From Atopobium sp. (lineage in GTDB: Bacteria > Actinomycetota > Coriobacteriia > Coriobacteriales > Atopobiaceae): a stretch of DNA of 64,000 bases. The notes below the pieces were generated by a model. The model had not been told where the DNA came from. It was given only the letters and a program-made list of their open reading frames with translations, and searched no databases. This document shows positions 27,951-36,654 of this stretch, in pieces (position 1 is the first letter of the stretch; the number at the start of each line of letters is the position of its first letter). The position numbers and the translations under genes are program-made. The stretch lies in NCBI GenBank assembly GCA_015258715.1, contig JABZHR010000001.1, positions 260,615-324,614 of the forward strand, in the 5' to 3' direction.

Positions 27951-28892
27951 CTAAGCCTTAAGGGACAGGCCCATGCTCTCGAGCTTTTCCTTGACTTCTT
28001 CAATAGACTTAACACCAAAGTTTCTGATGTTGAGAAGATCGTTCTCAGAGAAATCAACGAGCTGACGGACAGAGTGAATTCCTGCACGCTTGAGGCAGTT
28101 GTAAGAACGGACGGAAAGGTCCAGATCCTCAACCTGCTTCTCAAGCTCGGAATCGTCCTCGACGTCTGCCTTAGCAAAAATCGAAGCCTCTTCCTGAGTC
28201 TCGTCAAAATCAGTAAGTCCCATGAATGCGCTCATGTGCTGGTTAATGATGTTTGCAGCCTCAACGACAGCCTCGCGAGGGCTGATTGCACCATTGGTCT
28301 CAACCTCAAGCACCAGACGATCATAGTCGGTGTGACGGCCAACACGGCAAGGCTCAACAGCCTTAGCGCAGCGGCGAACTGGCGAGAAGATCGAGTCAAC
28401 GTGAATGAATCCAATTGGATCGCTCTCACGCTCGTTATCCTCACCGGAAACATAACCGCGACCATTACCAAGGCGAAGTCTCATGGAAAGATGAGCTCCC
28501 TCAGCAAGGGTGCAAATGTGCTGAGCTGGGTTAACCAGCTCGTAGCCCATAGGAACATCAAGATCAGCACCAGTGACTTTGCAAGGACCATCAACAGAGA
28601 TGGAAGCCTCAGCCTCATCAGAGTTGTTGGTGTTGCGGAAAACTAGCCCCTTAACGTTCAGAACGATGTCAGTAACGTCCTCATAGACGCCTTCAACCGT
28701 AGTGAACTCATGCTGAACGCCATCAATCTGGATGGCCTCAACCGCAGCTCCCTCAAGAGAGGAAAGCAGTACGCGGCGGAGGGAGTTGCCAAGCGTGTCA
28801 CCATAGCCACGCTCAAGCGGCTCTACGCTCACACGAGCGACGTTTGTGCCGATTTCATCTACCGACACGTTTGGTCGGATAAATTCGGACAT
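27951..28892 (-). CDS. rpoA: RNA polymerase alpha subunit
   Basis: 313 residues. The N-terminal assembly domain occupies about 1-230. The C-terminal domain is present with YNCLKRAGIHSVRQLV and IRNFGVKSIEEVKEKL, which contact promoter UP elements and activators. Start at ATG 28892 (MSEFIRPNVSV) with GGAGG; the frame opens four codons earlier. Useful here as a reference for the CTD-like segment found in RpoC. Confidence 0.97.
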   Translation of the reverse strand: MSEFIRPNVSVDEIGTNVARVSVEPLERGYGDTLGNSLRRVLLSSLEGAAVEAIQIDGVQHEFTTVEGVYEDVTDIVLNVKGLVFRNTNNSDEAEASISVDGPCKVTGADLDVPMGYELVNPAQHICTLAEGAHLSMRLRLGNGRGYVSGEDNERESDPIGFIHVDSIFSPVRRCAKAVEPCRVGRHTDYDRLVLEVETNGAISPREAVVEAANIINQHMSAFMGLTDFDETQEEASIFAKADVEDDSELEKQVEDLDLSVRSYNCLKRAGIHSVRQLVDFSENDLLNIRNFGVKSIEEVKEKLESMGLSLKA

Positions 28893-28916
28893 TGCTACCT
28901 CCAAAACGGGTCGGGC

Positions 28917-29510
28917 TTACTTGGAGTAGAGCTCGACGATCAGCTGTGCGTCAATCTCAAGGTCGATCTGATCGCGGGTTGGAAGCTGAAGAACAGTGCC
29001 CTGCAGCTTCTCAATATCAACCTCAAGCCATGCAGGAACTGCCATGTGCTCGGAGGAAATGAGAGCTTCCTTGATTGGAAGAAGATCCTTTGCCTTGGAA
29101 GCAACAGCGATAACATCGCCGCTCTTTACGCGATAAGAAGGAATGTCAACGCGCTGACCGTTAACGGTGATGTGACCGTGACGGACAGTCTGACGAGCCT
29201 CTTTACGTGTACGAGCAAAGCCAAGGCGGAAGATGACGTTGTCAAGACGAGTCTCAAGGATGCTCATCAGGTTGTCACCAGTAATGCCTGGGTTCTTCTT
29301 AGCCATCTCATAGTAACCGTGGAACTGGTTCTCAAGGACGCCGTAAATGAACTTAGCCTTCTGCTTCTCACGGAGCTGCATACCGTACTCGCTCTCCTGG
29401 CGACGACGGCGACGTGGCTCACGGTTAGAAGTCTTATTGATCCCCATCACAACGGGATCGATGCCAAGCTGACGACATCTTTTAAGGACCGGGGTCCTAT
29501 CAATTGCCAT
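28917..29510 (-). CDS. rpsD: 30S ribosomal protein S4
   Basis: 197 residues. S4 domain with the RNA-binding loop (TRKEARQTVRHGHITVNG) is near the middle. Primary 16S rRNA binder and, in many bacteria, a translational repressor of its own operon. No cysteine zinc motif, so the zinc-free form. Confidence 0.97.
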   Translation of the reverse strand: MAIDRTPVLKRCRQLGIDPVVMGINKTSNREPRRRRRQESEYGMQLREKQKAKFIYGVLENQFHGYYEMAKKNPGITGDNLMSILETRLDNVIFRLGFARTRKEARQTVRHGHITVNGQRVDIPSYRVKSGDVIAVASKAKDLLPIKEALISSEHMAVPAWLEVDIEKLQGTVLQLPTRDQIDLEIDAQLIVELYSK

Positions 29511-29527
29511 TTGCTTGTCCTTTCGTG

Positions 29528-29929
29528 CTAGTTGCGACGGCGCTTTTTAGGACGGCAGCCGTTGTGTGCAATAGGTGTCTTATCCTGAATACCCGAAACC
29601 TCGAGGCCTGCTGCCTGAAGGGAACGGATTGCGGTCTCGCGACCAGAGCCTGGGCCCTTAACAAAAACAGCTACCTTGTGGAGACCGTGCTCCATTGCTG
29701 CCTTTGCTGCTGCCTCTGCTGCAAGCTGTGCAGCAAAAGGAGTGGACTTACGAGAGCCCTTGAAGCCGACGGTACCACCGGACTGCCAGGAAATTACATT
29801 ACCCTGGGGATCGGAAATAGAGACAATCGTGTTATTGAATGTGCTCTTGATGTGGGCCTGGCCCACTGCAATGTTTTTACGCTCGGAGCGGCGGACGCGT
29901 GTAGTGCGAGCGTTCTTTTTCTGTGCCAT
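29528..29929 (-). CDS. rpsK: 30S ribosomal protein S11
   Basis: 133 residues; typical length. Conserved VGQAHIKSTFNNTIVSI and the C-terminal NGCRPKKRRRN are visible. It forms part of the platform next to the mRNA exit. 14 bases after rpsM. Confidence 0.97.
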   Translation of the reverse strand: MAQKKNARTTRVRRSERKNIAVGQAHIKSTFNNTIVSISDPQGNVISWQSGGTVGFKGSRKSTPFAAQLAAEAAAKAAMEHGLHKVAVFVKGPGSGRETAIRSLQAAGLEVSGIQDKTPIAHNGCRPKKRRRN

Positions 29930-29943
29930 TAGCTACTCCTCGC

Positions 29944-30312
29944 CTACTTCTTCTTGCCGCCCACCTGACGCTTCTTACCCTTACGAGTACGAGCGTTAGT
30001 GTGGGTACGCTGACCGTGGACAGGGAGGCCCTTGCGGTGACGGAGGCCGCGGTAGCAGCCAATCTCCATCAGGCGGGCAACATTTTGACGCACCTCGCGG
30101 CGAAGATCGCCCTCGGTGGTGTAATTAGCGTCAATAAAGTCACGAATCTTAGTGACTTCTTCCTCTGTGAGGTCCTTGACGCGAGTATTTACATCGATAC
30201 CAGTCTCGTTGCAAATCTTGGTTGCACGAGTCTGACCAATGCCGTAAAGATAGGTGAGTCCGACCTCAACACGCTTATCGCGTGGCAGGTCGACGCCGTT
30301 AATACGGGCCAA
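29944..30312 (-). CDS. rpsM: 30S ribosomal protein S13 (TTG start)
   Basis: 122 residues; head protein contacting the 50S subunit. The family N-terminus (M)ARINGVDLPRDKRV begins at a TTG codon (30310-30312) with AAGGAG upstream. There is no ATG that gives a normal N-terminus. C-terminus is the usual basic GKKRQVGGKKK. Confidence 0.96.
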   Translation of the reverse strand: MARINGVDLPRDKRVEVGLTYLYGIGQTRATKICNETGIDVNTRVKDLTEEEVTKIRDFIDANYTTEGDLRREVRQNVARLMEIGCYRGLRHRKGLPVHGQRTHTNARTRKGKKRQVGGKKK

Positions 30313-30327
30313 CTTGGTGCTCCTTCC

Positions 30328-30441
30328 TTAGCCCTGACGCTGCTTGTGGCGCGGGTTCTCGCAAATCACGTAAACCTTACCGTGGCGACGGATGACTTTG
30401 CACTTGTCGCACATCTTCTTTACCGAAGGACGTACCTTCAT
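30328..30441 (-). CDS. rpmJ: 50S ribosomal protein L36
   Basis: 37 residues (MKVRPSVKKMCDKCKVIRRH...), read directly from the sequence. Zinc ligands C11, C14 and C27 plus H32 are present, so this is the C+ zinc form. ATG 30441 with AAGGAAG upstream; stop TAA at 30328-30330, 16 bases before rpsM. Confidence 0.96.
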   Translation of the reverse strand: MKVRPSVKKMCDKCKVIRRHGKVYVICENPRHKQRQG

Positions 30442-30506
30442 GTGTCTTCCTTTCGGTTCTGCTGATACGAACTATATACTCGCCCAGCCGCTGGCGTGAA
30501 ATACCG

Positions 30507-30535
30507 ACTGTACTTACGTACATATGCCCTTGCAA
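30507..30535 (-). promoter_or_regulatory. Candidate promoter ahead of rpmJ-rpsM-rpsK-rpsD-rpoA-rplQ
   Basis: Minus strand TTGCAA, 17-base spacer, TACAGT in the 146-base infA-rpmJ gap. It would give a leader of about 60 bases. Confidence 0.35.
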
Positions 30536-30587
30536 CGTGCGCAAAGACACAGATAGCCTTATGCATGGCACAAGACTTTTGCATTAC

Positions 30588-30806
30588 TTACTTATAACGG
30601 TAGGTAATGCGACCCCTGGTAAGATCGTAAGGAGAAATCTCTACTACAACCTTGTCACCAGGGAGAATTCGAATGTAATTCATTCGAATCTTACCTGAGA
30701 TGGTGCAAAGGATGGTCTTGCCGTTCTCTAACTCAACGTTAAACATAGCGTTTGGCAGGGGTTCTAGTACCTTGCCTTCAAGCTCAATCGCGTCTTGTTT
30801 AGCCAA
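30588..30806 (-). CDS. infA: Translation initiation factor IF-1 (TTG start)
   Basis: 72 residues, the standard length (single S1/OB fold, ending DLTRGRITYRYK). The start codon is TTG at 30804-30806 with GAGGATG upstream. An ATG four bases earlier is out of frame and stops after four codons. A rare start on an initiation factor recalls the AUU start of enterobacterial infC, which allows feedback by initiation-factor level. Confidence 0.95.
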   Translation of the reverse strand: MAKQDAIELEGKVLEPLPNAMFNVELENGKTILCTISGKIRMNYIRILPGDKVVVEISPYDLTRGRITYRYK

Positions 30807-30919
30807 CTTTCATCCTCTCGACACATCGACAGCGGTTATCAATAATACATAAAAATGTGCCACTCGTCTATCACTTATTTTTTCAACACAATTAGATAGC
30901 GAGAAGAACAATGTATGTG

Positions 30920-31708
30920 TTACTCAAGACCGCCTTGCATCTCGCACCATGGACCAACTTCATCTTCTGAAACGATAACGGGACCATCGGCAGTAATAGC
31001 AACGGTGTTCTCATAATGTGCTGATGGCAGGCCATCATCGGTAACAACGGTCCAACCATTTTCAAGAACGGTGCAATCGTAGGTACCCATAGCAATCATA
31101 GGCTCAATTGCAATTACCATTCCCTCACGAAGAACAATGCCGTTACCTGCACGACCATAGTTTCTGACCTCTGGGTCCTCGTGAAGATTGCGACCAATAC
31201 CATGACCAACAAAATCACGAATGACACCATAGCCATTATCCTCGGCAAGTTTCTGAACTGCATGGCCAACGTCGCCAAGACGAGCACCAGGAACAGCAGC
31301 TGCAATACCTGCCTTAAGGCAATCGCGGGTAACCTCACAAAGTGCCTGGGTTTTCTCGTCAACTGTTCCGCAGTAGAACGTCCAAGCGTTATCTCCTGCC
31401 CAACCGTTAACAGTAGCGCCCGTGTCAATGGTCAGAATATCGCCATCTTGCAAAATGACGTTAGCTGATGGAATACCGTGAACAATCTGCTCGTTAATAG
31501 AAGAGCAAACAGATCCAGGGAATCCACCGTAGCCCTTAAAGGTAGGGGTTCCGCCATGAAGTCTAATAAAAGCTTCAACAGCGCGGTCAATCTCGAGCGT
31601 TGAAACACCAGGTCTAATCATGGATCCAGCACGACGAAGAGCTGCCTTAGAAAGGGCGCCCGACACCTTCATTGCCTCGATTTGTTCAGGTGTTTTTATC
31701 GTAATCAT
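30920..31708 (-). CDS. map: Type I methionine aminopeptidase
   Basis: 262 residues; removes the N-terminal methionine from new proteins. The five metal ligands are all present: D95, D106, H169, E202 and E233, with substrate histidine in VHGIP. Its ATG overlaps the adk stop by four bases (ATGA), so translation is coupled. The C-terminus runs about ten residues past the usual end (VGPWCEMQGGLE). Confidence 0.96.
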   Translation of the reverse strand: MITIKTPEQIEAMKVSGALSKAALRRAGSMIRPGVSTLEIDRAVEAFIRLHGGTPTFKGYGGFPGSVCSSINEQIVHGIPSANVILQDGDILTIDTGATVNGWAGDNAWTFYCGTVDEKTQALCEVTRDCLKAGIAAAVPGARLGDVGHAVQKLAEDNGYGVIRDFVGHGIGRNLHEDPEVRNYGRAGNGIVLREGMVIAIEPMIAMGTYDCTVLENGWTVVTDDGLPSAHYENTVAITADGPVIVSEDEVGPWCEMQGGLE

Positions 31709-32331
31709 AGTGCGAGGAGTGTCTTTACGTCGGCGAATACCTCGTCAACAGGACGATCTCCGTTGACCTCCTTCAGAATTCCATGACCCTTGTAGTACTC
31801 GATCAAAGGAGAAGTCTGGTTCTCGTATACATCAAGACGCTTACGAATTGTCTCTGGCTTATCGTCATCACGCTGATACATCTCACCAGAGCAATTTGGG
31901 CAAGTCTCTGTACCAGCAGGTGCAGTATAACCACACTCTTTGCACGTACGGCGAGAAGAAAGACGCTCAACAATAACCTCTGGCTCAACAGCAACAAGCA
32001 GAGCTGCATCAAGCTTGAGGCCCATATTCTGAAGCTCAGAATCAAGGGTTACTGCCTGAGCGGTGTTGCGTGGGAAGCCATCAAGAATAAAACCAGCCTT
32101 TGCATCGTCTGCAGAAAGGCGCTCTTTTACCAGGTCAATTACAAGCTGATCTGGAACAAGCTGACCAGCATCCATATACTCTTTAGCCTTAACGCCAAGC
32201 TCAGACTGAGCTTTAACAGCAGCACGAAGAAGGTCACCGGTTGAGATGTGAGCAAGTCCATACTCTGCAACGAGCTTCTGAGCCTGTGTACCCTTGCCAG
32301 CGCCAGGTGCGCCGAGAAGAACAATGTTCAT
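31705..32331 (-). CDS. adk: Adenylate kinase (zinc LID form)
   Basis: 208 residues. P-loop GAPGAGKGTQ at 7-16. The LID carries four cysteines (CKEC and CPNC), so it binds structural zinc as in Gram-positive enzymes. Start ATG 32331 with AGGAAGG; an in-frame extension to 32349 adds six residues and is not needed. First gene after the secY terminator. Confidence 0.96.
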   Translation of the reverse strand: MNIVLLGAPGAGKGTQAQKLVAEYGLAHISTGDLLRAAVKAQSELGVKAKEYMDAGQLVPDQLVIDLVKERLSADDAKAGFILDGFPRNTAQAVTLDSELQNMGLKLDAALLVAVEPEVIVERLSSRRTCKECGYTAPAGTETCPNCSGEMYQRDDDKPETIRKRLDVYENQTSPLIEYYKGHGILKEVNGDRPVDEVFADVKTLLAL

Positions 32332-32351
32332 GCTTCGCCTTCCTTTCAAAT

Positions 32352-32381
32352 AATAAAAGGGGCCTGTTTCCAGGCCCCTTT
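32352..32381 (-). terminator. Terminator between secY and adk
   Basis: 11-bp perfect stem AAAGGGGCCTG / CAGGCCCCTTT, four-base loop, then TTTTATTATTT on the minus strand. It splits the classical spc operon from adk-map-infA. Confidence 0.9.
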
Positions 32382-32398
32382 ATGCTACGTATTAAGAA

Positions 32399-33679
32399 CT
32401 ACTTAAAGAAGCCCTCATAGTTGTGCATCTTAAGGTGGGACTCAATGGAAGAGAGTGTATCCATTGCAACACCGACCATAATCAGGACGGAAGTTCCACC
32501 AAACGCCTGTATCAACGAATCGCCTGTGAACCAGAAAATAATGGTTGGGACGATTGCAAGAACTGCCATAAAGATAGCACCGGGAAGGGTAACTCTGTCA
32601 ATAACAGTCTTGATATACGTTGAAGTAGCAGTACCTGGACGAACACCAGGAATAAAGCCACCCTGCTTCTTAAGCTGGTCTGCTGTCTCCTCTGGATTGA
32701 ACACCATTGAGGTGTAGAAGTATGCAAAGAAGACAATGAACATAACTGAGAGAACCCAGTTAACCCATCCAGAAGAAAGTGAAGTAGCAAGATTTTGAAT
32801 CCACTCTACTCCTGGGAAGAACACAGCAACCTGAGCAGGAAGATATAGGATTGCAGATGCAAAGATGATTGGTACAACGCCTGCAGTGTTTACCTTAATT
32901 GGAAGGTAAGTTGACTGACCACCCATCATACGACGACCAACAACGCGCTTGGCATAGTTGATAGGAATACGACGCTGACCACGCTCAATGTAAACAATGA
33001 GCGGAATAATAGCGAGCATAACCACAACAGTAACAACGGTAAGAACAATGTTTCCACGAGTAGCTACTGAAGAAATAAGGGCTGTTGGAAGTCCAGCCAT
33101 GATGTTTGCAAAGATGATAAGACTCATTCCGTTGCCAACACCCTGCTGGGTAATAACCTCACCGAGCCACATAATAATGATGGCACCAACTAGCATGGTA
33201 AAGACTACCAGGAAGTTTTCAAGTGCCTCAGGCACGCCCTCCATAGATGCAAAAGATACACCATAGCTCTTAAACAAGAACAGGTAACCAACTGCATTGA
33301 GCAGAGCTAAGCCAACCGTAAGATAACGCGTGTACTGCGTAATCTTACGCTGGCCGCTCTCACCATCTTTAGCAAGCTCACCAAGAGATGGAATAACGGA
33401 CTGCATCATCTGGAAGATGATCTGAGCCGTAATGTAAGGCATGATGCCCAGACTGAAAACAGACATGCGAGAAAGAGCGCCACCCGAAAATAGGTTAAGC
33501 ACGGCCATTGCGCCATTCTTAGCAAGACCATTCTGATAAACAGAAAGCATCTGCTGGAATGGAGCACCGGGCACAGGAAGATACGCACCAAAACGGTACA
33601 GAAGAAGAATCAGTACCGTAAGGAGAATCTTTCCCCTTAGTTCCGGAACACGAAATGCGTTGGCGATTCCTTTACTCAC
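32399..33679 (-). CDS. secY: Preprotein translocase subunit SecY (GTG start)
   Basis: 426 residues with ten predicted membrane helices; the central channel of the Sec translocase. Visible hallmarks: YRFGAYLPVPG near residues 26-36 and GIMPYITAQII. The GTG start at 33679 shares a base with the rplO stop (TAGTG), indicating coupling. The interacting SecE gene lies at 60836-61198. Confidence 0.96.
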   Translation of the reverse strand: MSKGIANAFRVPELRGKILLTVLILLLYRFGAYLPVPGAPFQQMLSVYQNGLAKNGAMAVLNLFSGGALSRMSVFSLGIMPYITAQIIFQMMQSVIPSLGELAKDGESGQRKITQYTRYLTVGLALLNAVGYLFLFKSYGVSFASMEGVPEALENFLVVFTMLVGAIIIMWLGEVITQQGVGNGMSLIIFANIMAGLPTALISSVATRGNIVLTVVTVVVMLAIIPLIVYIERGQRRIPINYAKRVVGRRMMGGQSTYLPIKVNTAGVVPIIFASAILYLPAQVAVFFPGVEWIQNLATSLSSGWVNWVLSVMFIVFFAYFYTSMVFNPEETADQLKKQGGFIPGVRPGTATSTYIKTVIDRVTLPGAIFMAVLAIVPTIIFWFTGDSLIQAFGGTSVLIMVGVAMDTLSSIESHLKMHNYEGFFK

Positions 33680-34125
33680 TACTCGGCCTCAACCTTTCCA
33701 CCGGCCGCCTCAATCTTAGCCTTTGCGGAGGCGGAAACCTTGTCGACCTTAACAGTGAGCTTCTTAGAAAGCTCGCCATCACCCAGAACCTTGACTGGGA
33801 TGAAGTTGTACTTAATAACTCCCTTAGCAACCAGAGCCTCTGCGTCTACGGTCTCGCCATCTGCAAAAAGTGCATTCAGACGAGCAACGTTGACTGGAGC
33901 GTACTCAACACGGTTGTGGTTAGTGAAACCAGGAAGCTTAGGAAGACGCATAGCCAGTGGCTGCTGTCCACCCTCGAAGCCAGCGCCCTTACCGCCACCA
34001 GAGCGGGAGAGCTGACCATTCATACCGCGGCCGGCAAAAGTACCATTGCCTGAAGAATTACCGCGACCTACGCGCTTACGATTTTTGCGCGAACCCACTG
34101 CGGGGCGAAGATCATTGAGCTGCAT
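33679..34125 (-). CDS. rplO: 50S ribosomal protein L15
   Basis: 148 residues. Glycine/arginine-rich N-terminal arm (GSRKNRKRVGRGNSSGNG) and conserved GFEGGQQPLAMRLPK. Late 50S assembly protein. Twelve bases after rpmD. Confidence 0.97.
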   Translation of the reverse strand: MQLNDLRPAVGSRKNRKRVGRGNSSGNGTFAGRGMNGQLSRSGGGKGAGFEGGQQPLAMRLPKLPGFTNHNRVEYAPVNVARLNALFADGETVDAEALVAKGVIKYNFIPVKVLGDGELSKKLTVKVDKVSASAKAKIEAAGGKVEAE

Positions 34126-34136
34126 TATTACTACCT

Positions 34137-34322
34137 CTAGTTCTCTTCAACCTCGACAAGGTGCTTAACCTTGAAGATCATTCCACGAATGCTTGGGTTG
34201 TCAGGCTGCTCGACGGTATCGCCGATCTTGTGGAGGCCGAGGGCCTTCACCGTAGCAGTCTGGTCCTTCTTGACGCCAGCAACAGCGCCACGGACAAGCT
34301 TGATGCTAAGGTTCTTAGCCAT
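34137..34322 (-). CDS. rpmD: 50S ribosomal protein L30
   Basis: 61 residues, standard for the bacterial short form; contains the family motif with LGLHKIGDTVEQPDNPSIRG. Two bases separate it from rpsE. Confidence 0.96.
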   Translation of the reverse strand: MAKNLSIKLVRGAVAGVKKDQTATVKALGLHKIGDTVEQPDNPSIRGMIFKVKHLVEVEEN

Positions 34323-34324
34323 CG

Positions 34325-34846
34325 TTAGTTCTCCTTTCCGACGAACATATCGCCGACGGTTAGGCCACGACGCTCAGCTGCTTCTTCTGGACTGGAAAGC
34401 TCCTTCAGACCCTCAGCTGCTGCCTTAATCATGTTCAGAGCGTTGTCGGTACCAAGGGACTTAGAAAGTACATTGGTGATACCTGCAAGCTCGAAGAGTG
34501 GACGAATAGGACCACCAGCAATAACACCAGTACCCTCGAATGCAGGCTTAATAAGAACAGAACCTGCACCGTAGTGACCAGTGACTGCGTGTGGTACGGA
34601 ACCAGTCTCGGTCAGTGGGACCTTGAACATGTTCCTCTTTGCGTCCTCGACGCCCTTCTGAATTGCCAGAGGTACCTCAGCGGAACGACCCTGGCCAATA
34701 CCAACGTTACCCTTACCGTCGCCAACGACTACCAGAGCAACGAGTGACATACGGCGGCCACCCTTAACGGTCTTGGAAACGCGGTGAATATAAACGACGC
34801 GCTCCTGAAGATCCGTATCCTGCTGGCGCTTACGATCACGTGCCAT
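34325..34846 (-). CDS. rpsE: 30S ribosomal protein S5
   Basis: 173 residues. Double-stranded RNA-binding domain with RVSKTVKGGRRMSL, then VGDGKGNVGIG and GAGSVLIKPA. Contributes to decoding accuracy. Spacing of nine bases from rplR. Confidence 0.97.
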   Translation of the reverse strand: MARDRKRQQDTDLQERVVYIHRVSKTVKGGRRMSLVALVVVGDGKGNVGIGQGRSAEVPLAIQKGVEDAKRNMFKVPLTETGSVPHAVTGHYGAGSVLIKPAFEGTGVIAGGPIRPLFELAGITNVLSKSLGTDNALNMIKAAAEGLKELSSPEEAAERRGLTVGDMFVGKEN

Positions 34847-34855
34847 TGAATCCTC

Positions 34856-35224
34856 CTAGAACTTCAGGCCCGCGTTGCGGGCGCCATCTGCCAAAGCCTT
34901 GACGCGGCCGTGATAGAGACGGCCACCACGGTCAAAAGTGACCTCAGTGACGTTCTTCTCGGCAGCGCGCTTACCGATAAGCTCACCTACGAACTCAGCT
35001 GCCTCCTTGTTGGAGCCAACCTTGCCAGTAGAACGGAACTCTGGGTCAAGCGTAGAGGCAGAGCAGAGAGTTCTTCCAGAAGCGTCGTCAATAAGCTGTG
35101 CATAAATGTTTGCGTTTGTGCGGTGAACTGCAAGACGCGGACGCTCAGGTGTACCAAATACCTTGGCACGTACGCGGCGCTTGCGGCGTTCAAGACCCGC
35201 CTTTTTCGCCTGCTGCTTGTTCAT
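34856..35224 (-). CDS. rplR: 50S ribosomal protein L18
   Basis: 122 residues; binds 5S rRNA. Family end FDRGGRLYHGRVKALADGAR is clear. A 68-base gap before it holds a hairpin CCATCACC / GGTGATGG (35245-35267) without a T-run. Confidence 0.97.
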   Translation of the reverse strand: MNKQQAKKAGLERRKRRVRAKVFGTPERPRLAVHRTNANIYAQLIDDASGRTLCSASTLDPEFRSTGKVGSNKEAAEFVGELIGKRAAEKNVTEVTFDRGGRLYHGRVKALADGARNAGLKF

Positions 35225-35292
35225 TCCTTCTCCTTAGAGACATGCCATCACCTAACGGGGTGATGGTCTTTTAGCCTAAAAGTAGGGTTGCT

Positions 35293-35829
35293 TTACTTAG
35301 CAGCCTTACCGAGCTTCCTGCGGATGTGCTCACCTTCGTAGTGAATGCCCTTGCCCTTGTAAGGCTCTGGTGGACGCTTCATACGAATCTCAGCTGCAAC
35401 CTGGCCGACCTTCTCCTTAGAAATACCCTTAACAGTAAGGTGAGTGTTATCAGGTACCTCAAAGCTAATGCCCTCAGGTGCAACATAGAGAACTGGGTGA
35501 GAATAACCAAGGGAAAGGTCAAGATCCTTGCCCTTAAGTGCTACACGGTAACCAACGCCGGTGAGCTCAAGCTTCTTCTCGAAGCCCTCAGAGACACCAA
35601 CAACCATGTTGTGGATAAGGGTACGGACAAGACCCTGCTGAGCATTGGACTCAGTAGACTCGTCAACGCGAGTAACAAGAATCTCCTCGCCCTCCTGAGC
35701 GATAGCAACCAGCTCAGAGAAAGTACGAGTCAGCTCGCCCTTAGAACCCTTAACGGTAACGGTGGTGTTATCAACTGTCACAGTGACTCCAGCAGGAATC
35801 TGGACAGGCTTTTTACCAATACGAGACAC
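35293..35829 (-). CDS. rplF: 50S ribosomal protein L6
   Basis: 178 residues with the two L6 repeats. MSRIGKKPVQIPAGV at the start and RMKRPPEPYKGKGIHY near the end are diagnostic. Binds 23S rRNA near the factor-binding site. Confidence 0.97.
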   Translation of the reverse strand: MSRIGKKPVQIPAGVTVTVDNTTVTVKGSKGELTRTFSELVAIAQEGEEILVTRVDESTESNAQQGLVRTLIHNMVVGVSEGFEKKLELTGVGYRVALKGKDLDLSLGYSHPVLYVAPEGISFEVPDNTHLTVKGISKEKVGQVAAEIRMKRPPEPYKGKGIHYEGEHIRRKLGKAAK

Positions 35830-35856
35830 GGCTGTCTCCTTTCATTCCTGTCAGAT

Positions 35857-36255
35857 TTACCAAACGTAAGCGATGACCTCGCCGCCAACGCCGTTCTTAC
35901 GAGCGTCGCGGTCGCACATCATGCCCTTAGAAGTGGAAACCACTGCAGTACCAAGACCACCAAGAACGCGTGGAAGCTTCTCAGCGGTGGAGTAAATGCG
36001 CAGACCAGGCTTGGAAATACGACGAATGCCGCGGATAACCTTAGCGCGCTTCTTACCATACTTAAGGGTGATGTGAAGAGTCTTCTGAGGCTTAGTATCC
36101 TCAACGGTGTAACCCTCGACATAGCCCTCTTCGGTGATGACGCGAGCAATCTCAACGAGCACCTTGCTCGATGGCATGGATACGGAATCCTTGCCAGCTG
36201 AGTTTGCGTTACGAATACGCGTCAGCATGTCTGAAATGGGATCGGTAATTTTCAT
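35857..36255 (-). CDS. rpsH: 30S ribosomal protein S8
   Basis: 132 residues. MKITDPISDMLTRIRNAN start and the C-terminal RNA-binding STSKGMMCDRDAR. In enterobacteria S8 also represses the spc operon at the rplX-rplE junction; in this genome that junction contains a terminator and hairpin (37240-37472). Confidence 0.97.
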   Translation of the reverse strand: MKITDPISDMLTRIRNANSAGKDSVSMPSSKVLVEIARVITEEGYVEGYTVEDTKPQKTLHITLKYGKKRAKVIRGIRRISKPGLRIYSTAEKLPRVLGGLGTAVVSTSKGMMCDRDARKNGVGGEVIAYVW

Positions 36256-36344
36256 TTGATCCTTCTCCTTCGTTAATGATGAAACTGCGTGTCTGGTTCA
36301 TCTACACCCGTGGCGCAGATGCCTTGACGCCAGAGCCCTGAGTC

Positions 36345-36530
36345 CTACCAGCTTGCCTTGCGGACACCAGGAAGCTCGCCCTTGCTCGCTAGCTCACGGA
36401 AGCACACACGGCACAGACCAAACTTGCGGTAAACGGAGTGGGGACGTCCACAACGCTGGCAACGGTTCTGTGTACGCGTAGAGTACTTCGGCTCACGCGA
36501 GGCTTTGACGATCATCGAAGTCTTAGCCAC
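36345..36530 (-). CDS. rpsN: 30S ribosomal protein S14, zinc-binding type Z (GTG start)
   Basis: 61 residues with CQRC and CRVC zinc ligands, the short C+ form. Start is GTG at 36530 with AAGGAGG eight bases upstream; an open frame to 36581 adds 17 residues unlike S14 and is rejected. Upstream, the rplE-rpsN gap carries four consecutive hairpins. Confidence 0.95.
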   Translation of the reverse strand: MAKTSMIVKASREPKYSTRTQNRCQRCGRPHSVYRKFGLCRVCFRELASKGELPGVRKASW

Positions 36531-36551
36531 AAATCCTCCTTCAAAATGCAA

Positions 36552-36646
36552 CTTGGCGAACGCCAAGATGACTTCAAACAATAGTGCTGGTGACTATGTC
36601 ACCCGGCATCGAAGATGCCAACAGGAATGCGCTTAATTTAAGCGCA
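36552..36646 (-). promoter_or_regulatory. Four consecutive hairpins between rplE and rpsN
   Basis: CTTGGCG/CGCCAAG (36552-36567), GGTGAC/GTCACC (36589-36603), GGCATC/GATGCC (36605-36619) and TGCGCTTAA/TTAAGCGCA (36628-36646). All stems are perfect and loops are one to three bases. No T-run follows any of them on the minus strand. Confidence 0.6.
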
Positions 36647-36654
36647 GGTAAAAG

